A stretch of 64,000 nt of DNA from RYN-133 sp036497285 (GTDB lineage Bacteria; Actinomycetota; Actinomycetes; Mycobacteriales; Jatrophihabitantaceae), in the NCBI GenBank assembly GCA_036497285.1, contig DASXJR010000121.1:12088-76087 (forward strand). The letters run 5' to 3'. The notes beneath the pieces were generated by a model, which was not told the DNA's origin, made no database searches, and worked only from the letters and a program-made list of their open reading frames with translations. Shown here piece by piece: positions 24,809-35,427 of the stretch. The translations under genes and the position numbers were made by a program. Positions within the stretch are counted from its first letter, which is position 1, and each line of letters opens with the position of its first letter.

Positions 24809-25771
24809 GTGAGTCATTCGGGAGGCCACGACCACTCCCCGGCGCACGGTGCCGACCGGCGCTGGCTAGGTGCTGCCCTGGTCGTGATCGTCGCGTTCAT
24901 GGCTGCCGAGGTGGTCGCGGGTGTGATCGCGCATTCGCTGGCGCTGGTGACCGACGCCGCACACATGCTCAGCGACGCCGTGGCGCTGGGCGTCGCGATC
25001 ATCGCGTCGCGGATCGCGCAGCGGCCGGCGCGCGGCGCGTTCACCTACGGCTTCGCACGCGTCGACGCGTTGTCGGGGCAGGGCAGCGGGATCACCTTGA
25101 TCCTGCTGGCGATCTGGTTCGCGGTGGCGGGGGTGCGGCGGCTGATCGACCCGTCCGGCGTGCACGGTGGCGTGGTGACGGTGGTGGCGCTGGTCGGCAT
25201 CTGCGTGAACCTCCTCGCCACCGGCTTCGCCGCGCGGGCCGACCGGACGAGCCTGAACGTTCGAGGCGTGGTCGCGCACCTCGTCACCGACATCTGGGCG
25301 TTCGCAGCGACCGTCGTCGCCGGCGTCGTAATTCTGACGACCGGGTGGAACCGCGCCGACCCGGTTGCCTCGCTGGTCGTGGCGGCCGTCATGGCCTGGA
25401 CGGGGTGGCGGCTCGTCCACGCGGCCGGCCGGGTGTTCCTGGAGGCCGCGCCGTCCACCGTTGACCCGACCCTGCTGGGACAGGAGCTGGCCGAGGTCGA
25501 TGGCGTCGCGGAGGTGCACGACCTGCATGTGTGGGAGATCGGCCCGGGCGTGGCGGCGTTGTCGGCACATGTGCTGGTCCGTCCGTCGCACGACTGCCAC
25601 GAGGTCGCGGCGATCCTGCGCACCCGCGTGCGCGAGCGGTACGGCATCGGGCACGTGACGCTGCAGACCGATCACGCCGACGCACTCGACCAGCACGTCG
25701 CTGCCGACTGCTCCGACGCCCACGGCGCCGTCCACACCGCCGTCCACGCCCCTCACGCCGACAGTGGTTAG
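24809..25771 (+). CDS. Cation diffusion facilitator family transporter
   Basis: The 320-residue protein has six hydrophobic segments, the metal-binding DAAHMLSDAVALG in TM2 and the second site HLVTDIWAFAATV in TM5, followed by a cytoplasmic domain (VDGVAEVHDLHVWEIGPG). Both ends are His-rich (SHSGGHDHSPAHG; HAPHAD). CDF proteins export zinc or other divalent cations by proton antiport. GTG 24809 has no strong ribosome site. Its stop codon sits within a nested palindrome. Confidence 0.9.
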   Translation: MSHSGGHDHSPAHGADRRWLGAALVVIVAFMAAEVVAGVIAHSLALVTDAAHMLSDAVALGVAIIASRIAQRPARGAFTYGFARVDALSGQGSGITLILLAIWFAVAGVRRLIDPSGVHGGVVTVVALVGICVNLLATGFAARADRTSLNVRGVVAHLVTDIWAFAATVVAGVVILTTGWNRADPVASLVVAAVMAWTGWRLVHAAGRVFLEAAPSTVDPTLLGQELAEVDGVAEVHDLHVWEIGPGVAALSAHVLVRPSHDCHEVAAILRTRVRERYGIGHVTLQTDHADALDQHVAADCSDAHGAVHTAVHAPHADSG

Positions 25772-25828
25772 TCCGGCGCACAGTGGTCAGTCGTAATTGA
25801 CCACTGTGTTCGCAAACTAACCACTGTC
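25760..25828. repeat. Nested inverted repeats with AGTGG core
   Basis: Outer arms GACAGTGGTTAGT (25760-25772) and ACTAACCACTGTC (25816-25828) enclose inner arms CACAGTGGTCA (25779-25789) and TGACCACTGTG (25798-25808). The element covers the CDF stop and lies before the WS/DGAT gene. It can act as a terminator; the same core occurs in nested form at 61486-61552. Confidence 0.8.
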
Positions 25829-25870
25829 AGGAGTATTCGTCTCTGCCGTCGGACGTGCCAGACTCGGACG

Positions 25871-27240
25871 ATGCTGGTCCCGATGCCCCCGCAGAGCGCG
25901 GTGTTCCTGCTCGCCGAGACCCGTGACCAACCGATGCAGGTCGGCAGCCTGCAACTTTTCCAACCGCCGGACGGCGCCACCCCCCACGACGTGAGCATGC
26001 TGTTCGACCGGGCGCTGGCAAGCACCGAAGTGGCGCCGCTGTTCCAGAAGCGCGCCCGCCGCTCGGTCACCTCGCTCGGTCAATGGGGCTGGGAGGTCGA
26101 TCAACAATTCGATCTCGACCACCATGTCCGCAAGAACGCGCTGCCCCAGCCGGCGCGCGTGCGTGAACTGCTCGCGCTGTGCTCGCGGCTGCACGGCTCG
26201 CTGCTCGACCGACACCGTCCGCTGTGGGAGGTGCACTTCATCGAAGGCCTCAGCGACGGCCGGTTCGCGGTGTACTTCAAGTCGCACCACGCGCTGGTCG
26301 ACGGAGTGTCCGCGTTGCGGATGCTCGCGCGGATGATGTCCGACGATCCGGACGACGTCGACATGCCGCCGCCGTGGGCTCCGCGGCCGCCCCGACAGAA
26401 GCGGTCGACCGATACTGCTCCGGTCAACCCGCTGCGGCAGGCGCTCGACGTCGCCGAGGACCTCGTCGGCCTGGGCCCGGCGCTCGTGCGTACCGTCACC
26501 CGGGCACTGAACGAGCAGGGCGGCAACATGTCCTTCTCCGCGCCCCGGTCGATGCTCAACGTCCCGGTCACGGGCGCTCGGCGGTTCGCTGCGCAGTCCT
26601 GGCCGATCGACCGGATCAGGCAGGTCGGCAAGGCTTGCGAGACGACCGTGAACGACGTTGTGCTGACCATGTGCTCGGGTGCGCTGCGCGCCTACCTGCT
26701 CGCCGAGAACGCGCTGCCCACCTCGCCGCTCATCGCGATGGTGCCGGTGTCACTGCACGGCGAGGAGAGCGGGCGCGGCGACGGCGGCGGCAATTCGCTC
26801 GGCGTCGTCATGTGCAACCTCGGCACGCACCTCGACGACCCGATCGAGCGGTTGCAGACCGTGCACCAGTCGATGGTCGACGGCAAAGAGGCGATGCGCG
26901 GGATGTCGCCGCTGCAGACCATGGCGATGAGTGCGCTGGGGATCAGTCCGCTCGCGGTGTACCCACTGCTGCGAATGGACGGTTGGGCCCGTCCGCCGTT
27001 CAACCTGGTGATCTCGAACGTGCCGGGCCCGCGCTCGCCGATGTACTGGAACGGCGCGCGCCTTGACGGGCTGTATCCGCTGTCGATCGTCCTCGACGGG
27101 CAGGCGCTCAACATCACCGTGACGAGCTACGCGGACGAGATCGCGTTCGGGCTGGTCGGTTGCCGACGTTCCGTGCCGCATCTGCAGCGGTTGCTCACCC
27201 ATCTCGACGACGAGCTGACCGCACTCGAGGAAGCCGTCGG

Positions 27241-27244
<4 letters not shown>
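25871..27244 (+). CDS. Wax ester synthase / diacylglycerol O-acyltransferase (WS/DGAT)
   Basis: The 457-residue protein has the WS/DGAT active-site HHALVDGVSALR near residue 140, the N-terminal 'MLVPMPPQSAVFLLAETRD' and C-terminal NLVISNVPGPRSPMYWNGA and GLYPLSIVLDG motifs. The family transfers acyl groups from acyl-CoA to long-chain alcohols or diacylglycerol for storage lipid. It converges with the Ser/Thr kinase gene, overlapping by 4 bp. Several paralogues per genome are normal in actinomycetes. Confidence 0.92.
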
Positions 27245-28830
<1,586 letters not shown>

Positions 28831-28922
28831 AGACGGGGTCTCCTCTGGTCGCAATCCAGCTTCGCGCCCACCGACATTACCGATGCCTCCGCCCGGTGAA
28901 GTCCTTGTGACCTGGCTGCGAC

Positions 28923-29738
28923 CTATCGCGCGCCGATGAACTCGCGTACGAAGCCGGCGATGAGCTCCGGGTTCATCTTGACAACCCAGTGCCCACCAGG
29001 GATGACGTGGGTCTGCAGGTCGGCCACGAACGGGGCGGGAGCCTCGGTCGCCAGCGCCGTGGTGACGAACGGATCGTCCGCGGGCGCGAGCACCTGGACG
29101 GGGAGGCCGACTCGCGCAGGGACGGTGCGGCGGGCGGCGGCGAGCATGTTCGCGCGGTACAGATTCAGGCCGTTGAGCTCGTCCGCCCGTTCGCGCTTGC
29201 CGACCGTCCGGTCGATCAAGCCGCGTCGCACCGCAAGCTCCGGCAGGCGAGGGAGCTGGAACAGCATCGTGTAGGACGAGTGCGCGAGCTGGCGCAGCCG
29301 CGGCCCGGGTTTGCGGGTGATCCCGCGCAGCCAAACCCGCGCATAGTCCAGCGACGGCCCGGAGATCGACGTGAACGTCGCGATCCGGTCGCGCAGCCGC
29401 GGATCGGCGAGCGCAGGCCACGACTGCATCGAACCCCAGTCGTGCGCAACCAGATGCACTTCGGCATCGGGTGCCACCGCGTCGATCACCGCGACGAGAT
29501 CGTCGATCAGCAGTGCGACCCGGTACCCCGCTTGCGAGGCCGGGACGTCCGAGGCTCCCGCGCCGCGCACGTCGTAGGTGACGACCCGGCAGGTGTCCGC
29601 GAGCGCTGCGGCCAGCCCGTCCCACACCGAATGGTTGTCGGGATATCCGTGCACGGCGACGACGACCGGACCGTCGTCATGTCCCGACTCGTAGACGGCG
29701 ATCGAGATGCCGTCGGCGGAAGTGACCCGCCGCGTCAC
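28923..29738 (-). CDS. Alpha/beta hydrolase, epoxide-hydrolase (EphD N-domain) type
   Basis: The 271-residue hydrolase shows the oxyanion motif VHGYPDNHSVWDGL, VVTYDVRGAGASDVP and the nucleophile elbow VAHDWGSMQSW with Asp, which is the epoxide-hydrolase/dehalogenase type. HGGHW-like 'IPGGHWVVKMNPELI' gives the catalytic His. The N-terminal half resembles mycobacterial EphD without its SDR domain. GTG 29738 overlaps the VOC stop by 4 bp, so the pair is translationally coupled. Substrate unknown. Confidence 0.85.
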   Translation of the reverse strand: MTRRVTSADGISIAVYESGHDDGPVVVAVHGYPDNHSVWDGLAAALADTCRVVTYDVRGAGASDVPASQAGYRVALLIDDLVAVIDAVAPDAEVHLVAHDWGSMQSWPALADPRLRDRIATFTSISGPSLDYARVWLRGITRKPGPRLRQLAHSSYTMLFQLPRLPELAVRRGLIDRTVGKRERADELNGLNLYRANMLAAARRTVPARVGLPVQVLAPADDPFVTTALATEAPAPFVADLQTHVIPGGHWVVKMNPELIAGFVREFIGAR

Positions 29739-30106
29739 TGGATGACGGAAAGGATGTTGCCGGCCGGGTCTTTGAACCAGGCCTGCTTCGGCCCCGGTTG
29801 GGCGATGCCCTTCTCGTTGGTGGTGAGCGGCCCGTCGTCGTACTGCTCGAAGACGATGCCCGACGCGGTGAGGTCGTCTACTGCGGCCTCGATGTCGTCG
29901 ACGGGGAAGTTGAGCACGGTGTGACTGGCGGGTTGGTAGTTGGGTTTGGGGTAGACGAGGACGGAGTAGCCGTTGGCGGTGCGCAGCCCGAGCAGTCCCG
30001 GGCCGATATCGGTGAGGAGCAGGCCGAGCTTCTGCGTGTAGAACTCCTCGGCCGCCATCAGGTCGTCGACGGCGAAGCTGGCGAAGAACGGTGAGTTTGT
30101 GAGCAC
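29735..30106 (-). CDS. VOC-superfamily (glyoxalase/bleomycin-resistance fold) protein
   Basis: The 123-residue protein has two beta-alpha-beta-beta-beta halves: SPFFASFAVDDLMAAEEFYTQKLG and ASHTVLNFPVDDIEAAVDDL, ending PGPKQAWFKDPAGNILSVIQ. VOC proteins bind metals and small ligands or act as dioxygenases or lyases; the role cannot be read. It is coupled to the downstream alpha/beta hydrolase and divergent from the dehydrogenase at 30169. Confidence 0.85.
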   Translation of the reverse strand: MLTNSPFFASFAVDDLMAAEEFYTQKLGLLLTDIGPGLLGLRTANGYSVLVYPKPNYQPASHTVLNFPVDDIEAAVDDLTASGIVFEQYDDGPLTTNEKGIAQPGPKQAWFKDPAGNILSVIQ

Positions 30107-30168
30107 AATCGCCTCCCATCGGTTCGGGTCACGGTATCGCCGGGCACGTTGCGGGGCATAGTCGAACT

Positions 30169-31014
30169 ATGCGAGTTGCAGTTTTGGGAACCGGAATCAT
30201 GGGCGCCGGCATGGCGCGGTCGCTTGCTGCTGCGGGTCACACCGTCACGGTGTGGAACCGTACGAAGGAGAAGGCAGAACCGCTGGCGTCCGATGCGATC
30301 AGCGTCAAGTCGACCGTCGCGGAGGCGGTCACCGGCAGCGACGCGGTGATCACGATCCTCTTCGACACGAACGCGACGCTGGCCGTGGCGGACGAAATCG
30401 TGGCCTCGCTCGGTGCCGACTCGGTGTGGATCCAGAGTGGCACGGTCGGCCCGGAGGGCGCGCGGCGGATCGCGTCGGTAGCTACCGGTGGATTGCTGGA
30501 CGCGCCGGTACTCGGAACCAAGAAGCCTGCCGAGGAGGGCAAGCTCGTCGTGCTCGCCTCAGGCCCGCAGCCGCTGCTGGACGCCGCCAAGCCGGTGTTC
30601 GACGCGATCGGGTCGCGCACGGTCGTTGCCGGCTCGGAGATCGGTCAGGCCAGTGCGCTGAAGCTCGTGTGCAACGCGTGGATCGGGCTGATCACGGTGG
30701 GGACGGCGCAGTCGCTGGCGTTCGCGTCGGCCTTGGGCGTCGACCCGGCGCTGTTCCTGGAGACGATCGAGGGGCAGCCCACGGACAGTCCGTACGCACA
30801 GTTGAAGGGCAAGGCGATCCTGGACGGGAACTTCGCCACGTCCTTCGCGGTCGACGGGGTGATCAAGGACATCGGGTTGATGGTGTCGGCCGCGGACGAC
30901 GCGTCGTTCCCGACCGAATTGCTCGACGCTGTTCAAACCATGTTTGTGCGCGCCTCGGAGAACGGGCACGGCGACCACGACATGGCGGCGGTGCGGTTCG
31001 CCTTCCCGAGTTAG
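30169..31014 (+). CDS. NAD(P)-dependent beta-hydroxyacid dehydrogenase / imine-reductase-like protein
   Basis: The 281-residue protein starts with a Rossmann motif (VAVLGTGIMGAGMARSLAAA, WNRTKEKAE) and carries DAPVLGTKKPAEEGKL and the catalytic-lysine segment GQASALKLVCNAW. It belongs to the 3-hydroxyisobutyrate dehydrogenase superfamily. Substrate not determined. It converges with the GST-like gene with a 4-bp overlap. Confidence 0.88.
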   Translation: MRVAVLGTGIMGAGMARSLAAAGHTVTVWNRTKEKAEPLASDAISVKSTVAEAVTGSDAVITILFDTNATLAVADEIVASLGADSVWIQSGTVGPEGARRIASVATGGLLDAPVLGTKKPAEEGKLVVLASGPQPLLDAAKPVFDAIGSRTVVAGSEIGQASALKLVCNAWIGLITVGTAQSLAFASALGVDPALFLETIEGQPTDSPYAQLKGKAILDGNFATSFAVDGVIKDIGLMVSAADDASFPTELLDAVQTMFVRASENGHGDHDMAAVRFAFPS

Positions 31015-32015
31015 CGGACCTCAACGAGCGGACCGTGTTCGGGCGGCACCGTTTCAGCAGGTGACGGCTCGCCCGGCGCGGTGCCGTCACCGAAGGGTCG
31101 CCCTCCGAGTTCGTCGCGTCGGTGTTGCGTGAGCCAGCCGGTGAGATCGGGCCCGAGCGGCACGATCCCGGTCGGGTTGATCGTCTTGTGCACCTCGTAG
31201 TAGTGGTGCTTGATGTGGCTGAAGTCGGTGGTGTCGCCGAAGCCGGGCGTCTGGAACAGGTCGCGTGCGTAGGACCACAGCACCGGGAAATCGGTCAACT
31301 TCTGCCGGTTGCACTTGAAGTGACCGTGGTACACGACGTCGAAGCGGGCAAGCGTGGTGAACAGCCGCACGTCCGCCTCGGTGATCGTGTCGCCGACGAG
31401 GAAACGCTGATTTCGCAGGCGATCCTCCAGCCAGTCGAGGCGCTGGAACAGCCGCTCGTACGCCTTGTCGTAGGCGCGCTGGCTGCTGGCGAAGCCGCAC
31501 CGGTACACGCCGTTGTTGACGTCGTGGTAGACCAGCTCGGCGACCTCGTCGATCTCGTCGCGCTTCCCCTCGGGGTACAGGTCGGGCGCGCCCTCGCGGT
31601 GGAACTTCGTCCACTCTGTGCTGAAGTCGAGGGTGATCTGGGCGAAGTCGTTGGTCACCACCGCGCCGCTGTCGATGTCGACGATTGCGGGCACCGTGAT
31701 GCCGGCGGAGTAGTCCGGGTCGCGCGCGAAGAACGCCTCCTGCAGACGCTCGATCCCGAGCACGGGATCACGACCGCCCGGGTCGAGGTCGAACCTCCAA
31801 CTGCGTTCGTCGTGAGTGGGGCCGCAGATGCCCATGCTGATCGCGTCCTCGAGGCCCACCAGCCGGCGCACGATGATTGCGCGGTTGGCCCAAGGGCAGG
31901 CACGGGCAACGACGAGGTGGTACCGATCCGCCTCCACCGGGAACCCGTCGCGGCCGTCTTCGGTGATGCGGGCGGTGACGTAGTTGGAGTCGCGCTGGAA
32001 CTCGCCATCAGCCAT
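31011..32015 (-). CDS. Glutathionyl-hydroquinone reductase-like protein (YqjG/Ecm4, Xi-class GST)
   Basis: The 334-residue protein has the active-site CPWANRA with Cys40, DLYPEGKRDEIDEV, NNGVYRCGFASSQ and RLFTTLARFDVVYHGHFKCN, all typical of the Xi-class family that reduces glutathionyl-hydroquinones. Actinomycetes usually lack glutathione, so a mycothiol conjugate is the likely substrate. ATG 32015 is chosen because the motif spacing then matches E. coli YqjG; upstream frame enters the terminator region. Confidence 0.9.
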   Translation of the reverse strand: MADGEFQRDSNYVTARITEDGRDGFPVEADRYHLVVARACPWANRAIIVRRLVGLEDAISMGICGPTHDERSWRFDLDPGGRDPVLGIERLQEAFFARDPDYSAGITVPAIVDIDSGAVVTNDFAQITLDFSTEWTKFHREGAPDLYPEGKRDEIDEVAELVYHDVNNGVYRCGFASSQRAYDKAYERLFQRLDWLEDRLRNQRFLVGDTITEADVRLFTTLARFDVVYHGHFKCNRQKLTDFPVLWSYARDLFQTPGFGDTTDFSHIKHHYYEVHKTINPTGIVPLGPDLTGWLTQHRRDELGGRPFGDGTAPGEPSPAETVPPEHGPLVEVR

Positions 32016-32070
32016 GTTCCGATCCTGCCCAGCGCAGGTTGATCCCACTCGGCCGCGATCGTTTCCTGTC

Positions 32071-32120
32071 TGATCAACGCCGAGTCGCGTCCTGTTTGCC
32101 AGCAAACTCGGCGTTGATCA
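32071..32120. terminator. Hairpin terminator after sigJ
   Basis: TGATCAACGCCGAGT (32071-32085) and ACTCGGCGTTGATCA (32106-32120) are perfect 15-bp inverted repeats; the 20-nt loop includes a small TTTGC/GCAAA stem. It follows the sigJ stop on the minus strand and precedes the start of the GST-like gene. No T-run is present. Confidence 0.65.
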
Positions 32121-32149
32121 TCCGGTTCCGGCGGCGGAGATCCGACGGG

Positions 32150-33037
32150 TCAGGCGAGGCCGAGCGACGCGGCGTCGATGCGGCTCAGCCGCTCCGGGTC
32201 GGCGAGGATGTTCATCTCGGCGATCCGGTCGTCGACGACGGTGACGCTCAGCACGGACACGATCCGGCCGTCGACAACCGCCACGAACCCCGGCCTGCCG
32301 TTGACCAGCACGGGGTGGGCGAACTGGGCCAGATCGGCGAAGTGCAGCGCCTGTCCGGCAACGACTCGCGCGCCGCGGAGCAGTTGCGACGGCCCCATCG
32401 GCCCGGCGCCGGCATCCGCGCGCAACACGACGTCGGGATCCAGCACATTGAGCAGCCCTTCGAAGTTGCCTTCGCGAGACGCTGCGAGGAAGGCGTTGAT
32501 GATCTCGCGCTGCCTTGCCGCGGACACTTCACCGTGGACCGGCGCCCCGCGCAGCCTGCTCCGCGCCCGGCTGGCTAGTTGCTTCGCCGCGCCCGGGCTG
32601 CGGTCGAGGATCGGCCCGATCTCATCGAAGGGCACGGCGAAGACATCGTGGAGCACGAACGCGAGCCGCTCAGCCGGGGCGAGCGTGTCGAGCACGACGA
32701 GCAATGCGAGGCCGACCGAGTCGGCGAGCTCGGCCTCGTCCTCGGGGCCGCTGGTGACGATCGGGTCGGGCACGTGCACGTCGAGCGCGTCCTCGCGCCG
32801 GGCCGTCCGAGTACGCAACATGTCCAGACAGATCCGCGCCACTACCGTGGTCAGCCAGCCGCGCAGGTTCTGGATGGAGGTCTCGTCCGTCCGGGCCAGT
32901 CGCAGCCACGCTTCCTGCACCGCGTCGTCGGCCTCCGCCTGCGAGCCCAGCATCCGGTAGGCCACCGCGCGCAGGTGGGTTCGGTGTTGCTCGAACTGCG
33001 CTGCCAACTCGTCCACCGTGTCACCTTCCGTCGCCAT
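32150..33037 (-). CDS. sigJ: ECF sigma factor of the SigJ/ECF41 type with SnoaL-like C-terminal domain
   Basis: The 295-residue factor has sigma region 2 (LRAVAYRMLGSQAEADDAVQ, NLRGWLTTVVARICLDMLR), region 4 (DEIGPILDRSPGAAKQLASR) and a C-terminal SnoaL/NTF2-like domain ending DPERLSRID. The C-terminal extension is characteristic of ECF41 and controls activity in place of an anti-sigma factor. Mycobacterial SigJ has this layout. No carboxymuconolactone-decarboxylase gene, the common ECF41 partner, is adjacent. It is divergent from the nitroreductase-like gene. Confidence 0.9.
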   Translation of the reverse strand: MATEGDTVDELAAQFEQHRTHLRAVAYRMLGSQAEADDAVQEAWLRLARTDETSIQNLRGWLTTVVARICLDMLRTRTARREDALDVHVPDPIVTSGPEDEAELADSVGLALLVVLDTLAPAERLAFVLHDVFAVPFDEIGPILDRSPGAAKQLASRARSRLRGAPVHGEVSAARQREIINAFLAASREGNFEGLLNVLDPDVVLRADAGAGPMGPSQLLRGARVVAGQALHFADLAQFAHPVLVNGRPGFVAVVDGRIVSVLSVTVVDDRIAEMNILADPERLSRIDAASLGLA

Positions 33038-33095
33038 CGTCCGTCATACCAAGGACGGCGCCAGGGCCGTCGAGGTAACACGCGAGGAGGAACTG

Positions 33096-33548
33096 ATGGG
33101 ACGCGTGCAGACGATGCGCGGGCAGCGTGTGATGAATCGGGTCGTGCGCGGGATGCTGCGCACGCCGTTGATCTGCCGGGGACTGGGGCGGCGACTGATC
33201 ACCGTGTACGTGGTCGGGCGCAAGACCGGGCGGCGCTACGCCGTGCCGGTTGCGTACACCCGCGACGAGGCGACGCTGCTGATCGGCACGCCGTTCGGGT
33301 GGGGACGGAATCTGCGTTCCGGAGATCCGGTCGACATCCGGTACATGGGCAGGCGGCGCAGCGCCGACGTGCGCGTCGTGAGCGACGAGCCGGGCGTCGT
33401 CGAGGCGTACGGAATCATGGCCGGCGACAATCACAACTTCGCCAGGTTCAACAAGATCGGCCTGGACGAAGCGGGAAACCCCGACGTGCACGACCTGCAC
33501 CTGGCGTGGGCCGACGGTGCGCGTGCGGCGCGGCTGACGCTGCGCTGA
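33096..33548 (+). CDS. Deazaflavin-dependent nitroreductase family protein (DUF385)
   Basis: The 150-residue split-beta-barrel protein contains LITVYVVGRKTGRRYAVPVA and LLIGTPFGWGRNLRSGDPVDI, the F420-binding features of the Ddn/DUF385 family. ATG 33096 has GAGGAGG 5 nt upstream. Members reduce quinones or nitroaromatics using F420H2. It is divergent from sigJ and convergent with a PPOX gene. Confidence 0.85.
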   Translation: MGRVQTMRGQRVMNRVVRGMLRTPLICRGLGRRLITVYVVGRKTGRRYAVPVAYTRDEATLLIGTPFGWGRNLRSGDPVDIRYMGRRRSADVRVVSDEPGVVEAYGIMAGDNHNFARFNKIGLDEAGNPDVHDLHLAWADGARAARLTLR

Positions 33549-33553
33549 GCGAT

Positions 33554-33970
33554 TCAGCCGCTGAACTTGCCGCCGCCGCTCCAGCCGTGCCAGCGCTCGA
33601 TCTCGACGTGCACACTCACCCGTGGCCGCTCGCGGTTTCGGTACGGCTTGCCTGTGTAGTGCTGCGCGAGCCGGTCGATGTCAGGCAGTCCCTCGTCGTC
33701 GGCGACCGACGTGACGCGGCCCTGCACGCTGACGTGGGTGTACCAGTCGCGCTCGGCCAGCGCGGTGAGGGAGATCCGCGGATCGCGGCGCAGGTGCTCG
33801 AGCCGGGCGCGTTGCGCGTCCAGCCCCAGCAGGATCGTCCCGTCGTCCTCGACCAGGTACCACGTGGCGACCGAGACCGGCATGCCGTCGGCGGCGATGG
33901 TGGCCATCACGGCGGGGTTGGGCCGGCCGAGGAATTCGAGAATCGGCTGCGGGACGGGTGTCGCTGGCAT
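33554..33970 (-). CDS. PPOX-class F420-dependent enzyme
   Basis: The 138-residue protein has the PPOX split barrel: PNPAVMATIAADGMPVSVAT, GTILLGLDAQRARLEHLRRD and PRISLTALAERDWYTHVSVQ. ATG 33970 has GGAGG 7 nt upstream, which decides against an earlier in-frame start. The family uses F420 or flavin for small-molecule reduction. It ends 5 bp from the convergent DUF385 gene. Confidence 0.87.
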   Translation of the reverse strand: MPATPVPQPILEFLGRPNPAVMATIAADGMPVSVATWYLVEDDGTILLGLDAQRARLEHLRRDPRISLTALAERDWYTHVSVQGRVTSVADDEGLPDIDRLAQHYTGKPYRNRERPRVSVHVEIERWHGWSGGGKFSG

Positions 33971-34031
33971 GCAATACCTCCGGGACAGGTGCTGATCCAT
34001 GCTCACGCTACGGGTGCCGGATCATGGCGGC

Positions 34032-34727
34032 ATGACCGAGCCGCCGCGCGACGCCGACGCCATCCGCCTGTCCGCCGAGTCGTACGCGCGCGGCGAACCC
34101 ATCGGCTGGTTCGAGACGTTGTACGCCGAGGCGGCGGAGGGACGGGCCGTCGTCCCGTGGGACCGCGACCTGCCCAACCCGCAGTTGGTCGAGTGGGCCG
34201 CAGGCCGCGACGGCACCGGGCGCACGGCGATGGTCGTCGGCTGCGGTCTCGGCCGCGATTCGGAATACATCGCCTCGCTCGGATTCCGCACGACCGCGTT
34301 CGACCTGTCCGAGACCGCGATCGAAACGGCCAAGGATCGGCATCCGGGCACACCGGTCAGCTACGAGGTGGCGAACCTGCTCGACCTGCCCGAGCGCTAC
34401 TTTCGCGCGTTCGACCTCGTGGTCGAGAGCTACACCGTGCAGTCGATGCCCGATCCGCCACGGGCGCAGGCGATCGCCGCGGTTGCGGCGATGGTCGCGT
34501 CCGGCGGCCTGCTGCTGGTGATCGCCGCCGCCGGGGATGCCGAGAACCCGCCGGGTCCGCCGTTCCCGCTGACCCGGCGCGAGATCGATGCGTTCGCCAC
34601 GGACGGCGTTCACCTGTCCGAGCTGGAGGACCTGGTCGACGAGTCCGGGGTGCGACGTTGGCGCGTGACGTTCAGCCGAATGCTGGTGGCGGAACGCCCC
34701 GGAAGAACTGCACCAGCAGCGCGCTGA
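34032..34727 (+). CDS. SAM-dependent methyltransferase
   Basis: The 231-residue protein has motif I VVGCGLGRDSEYIASLG, TTAFDLSETAIETAKDR and the post-motif region DLVVESYTVQSMPD. It resembles class I small-molecule methyltransferases of the thiopurine-methyltransferase-like group. No strong ribosome site is seen before ATG 34032. Its 3' end overlaps the convergent hydrolase gene by 56 bp. Substrate unknown. Confidence 0.85.
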   Translation: MTEPPRDADAIRLSAESYARGEPIGWFETLYAEAAEGRAVVPWDRDLPNPQLVEWAAGRDGTGRTAMVVGCGLGRDSEYIASLGFRTTAFDLSETAIETAKDRHPGTPVSYEVANLLDLPERYFRAFDLVVESYTVQSMPDPPRAQAIAAVAAMVASGGLLLVIAAAGDAENPPGPPFPLTRREIDAFATDGVHLSELEDLVDESGVRRWRVTFSRMLVAERPGRTAPAAR

Positions 34728-35427
34728 CGAGTTCGGGGCTCTCCAGCGGAAGACCATGCGTCCCGGGCAGCACCGCGAAGCGTCCGTCGGGCAGCGCGCT
34801 CGCCACGGCGGCACCGTGCGCGACGATGGGCTCGTCGCGGTCGCCCTGCATCACCAAGGTCGGTGTCGTGATCGCCGCGAAGTCCTCCGAGGAGAGTTGC
34901 GGTTCGGCCTGCCACATCGCCGCGGTCTTGTCGAACACGACCGGGAAGTGGTCGGGACCATCAGGTGAGAGCTGGTCGTAGTTCTGTCGCAGGAAGCTCA
35001 TCGCACCCTCGCGGTTGGCGAGAAACATCTCGACCGCGGCGCCACCCGCGCGGCCGGAATCGTTGTAATACTGGCCGATCAGCACCTGCTGGCTGACAAG
35101 CTCGGGTCGCTGCATCGCGACAAGCACCGCGACGTACGCGCCGTCGCTCCAACCGACCAGGCGCACCGGCTGCGCGCGTGCGGCCTCGAGGTAGGCGATG
35201 GTCTCCTGCGCCATCGATTCGTAGCTCCACGGTGCGTCGGTGTCGGGTGTGCGGCCATGGCCCGTCCGTTCCGGCCGCAAGACCTGGTAACCGGCGCCCA
35301 CGAGCGGACCGACGAGCGGTGCGAACGATGTCGCGTCCGCGAATCCGCCGTGCAGCAGCACGACGGGTGCACCCGCTCCGTCGACCTCGTGCCAGATCTT
35401 CCGGCCGTCGACGTCGACGTAGCCCAT
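34672..35427 (-). CDS. Alpha/beta hydrolase
   Basis: The 251-residue hydrolase shows VVLLHGGFADATSFAPLVG, GRTPDTDAPW, the serine elbow LVGWSDGAYVAVLV, acid region LVMQGDRDEPIV and the His in LPGTHGLPLESPEL. Its ATG shares one base with the sppA stop (TGATG), so it is translationally coupled. The 3' end overlaps the methyltransferase gene by 56 bp on the other strand. Substrate unknown. Confidence 0.88.
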   Translation of the reverse strand: MGYVDVDGRKIWHEVDGAGAPVVLLHGGFADATSFAPLVGPLVGAGYQVLRPERTGHGRTPDTDAPWSYESMAQETIAYLEAARAQPVRLVGWSDGAYVAVLVAMQRPELVSQQVLIGQYYNDSGRAGGAAVEMFLANREGAMSFLRQNYDQLSPDGPDHFPVVFDKTAAMWQAEPQLSSEDFAAITTPTLVMQGDRDEPIVAHGAAVASALPDGRFAVLPGTHGLPLESPELVSALLVQFFRGVPPPAFG

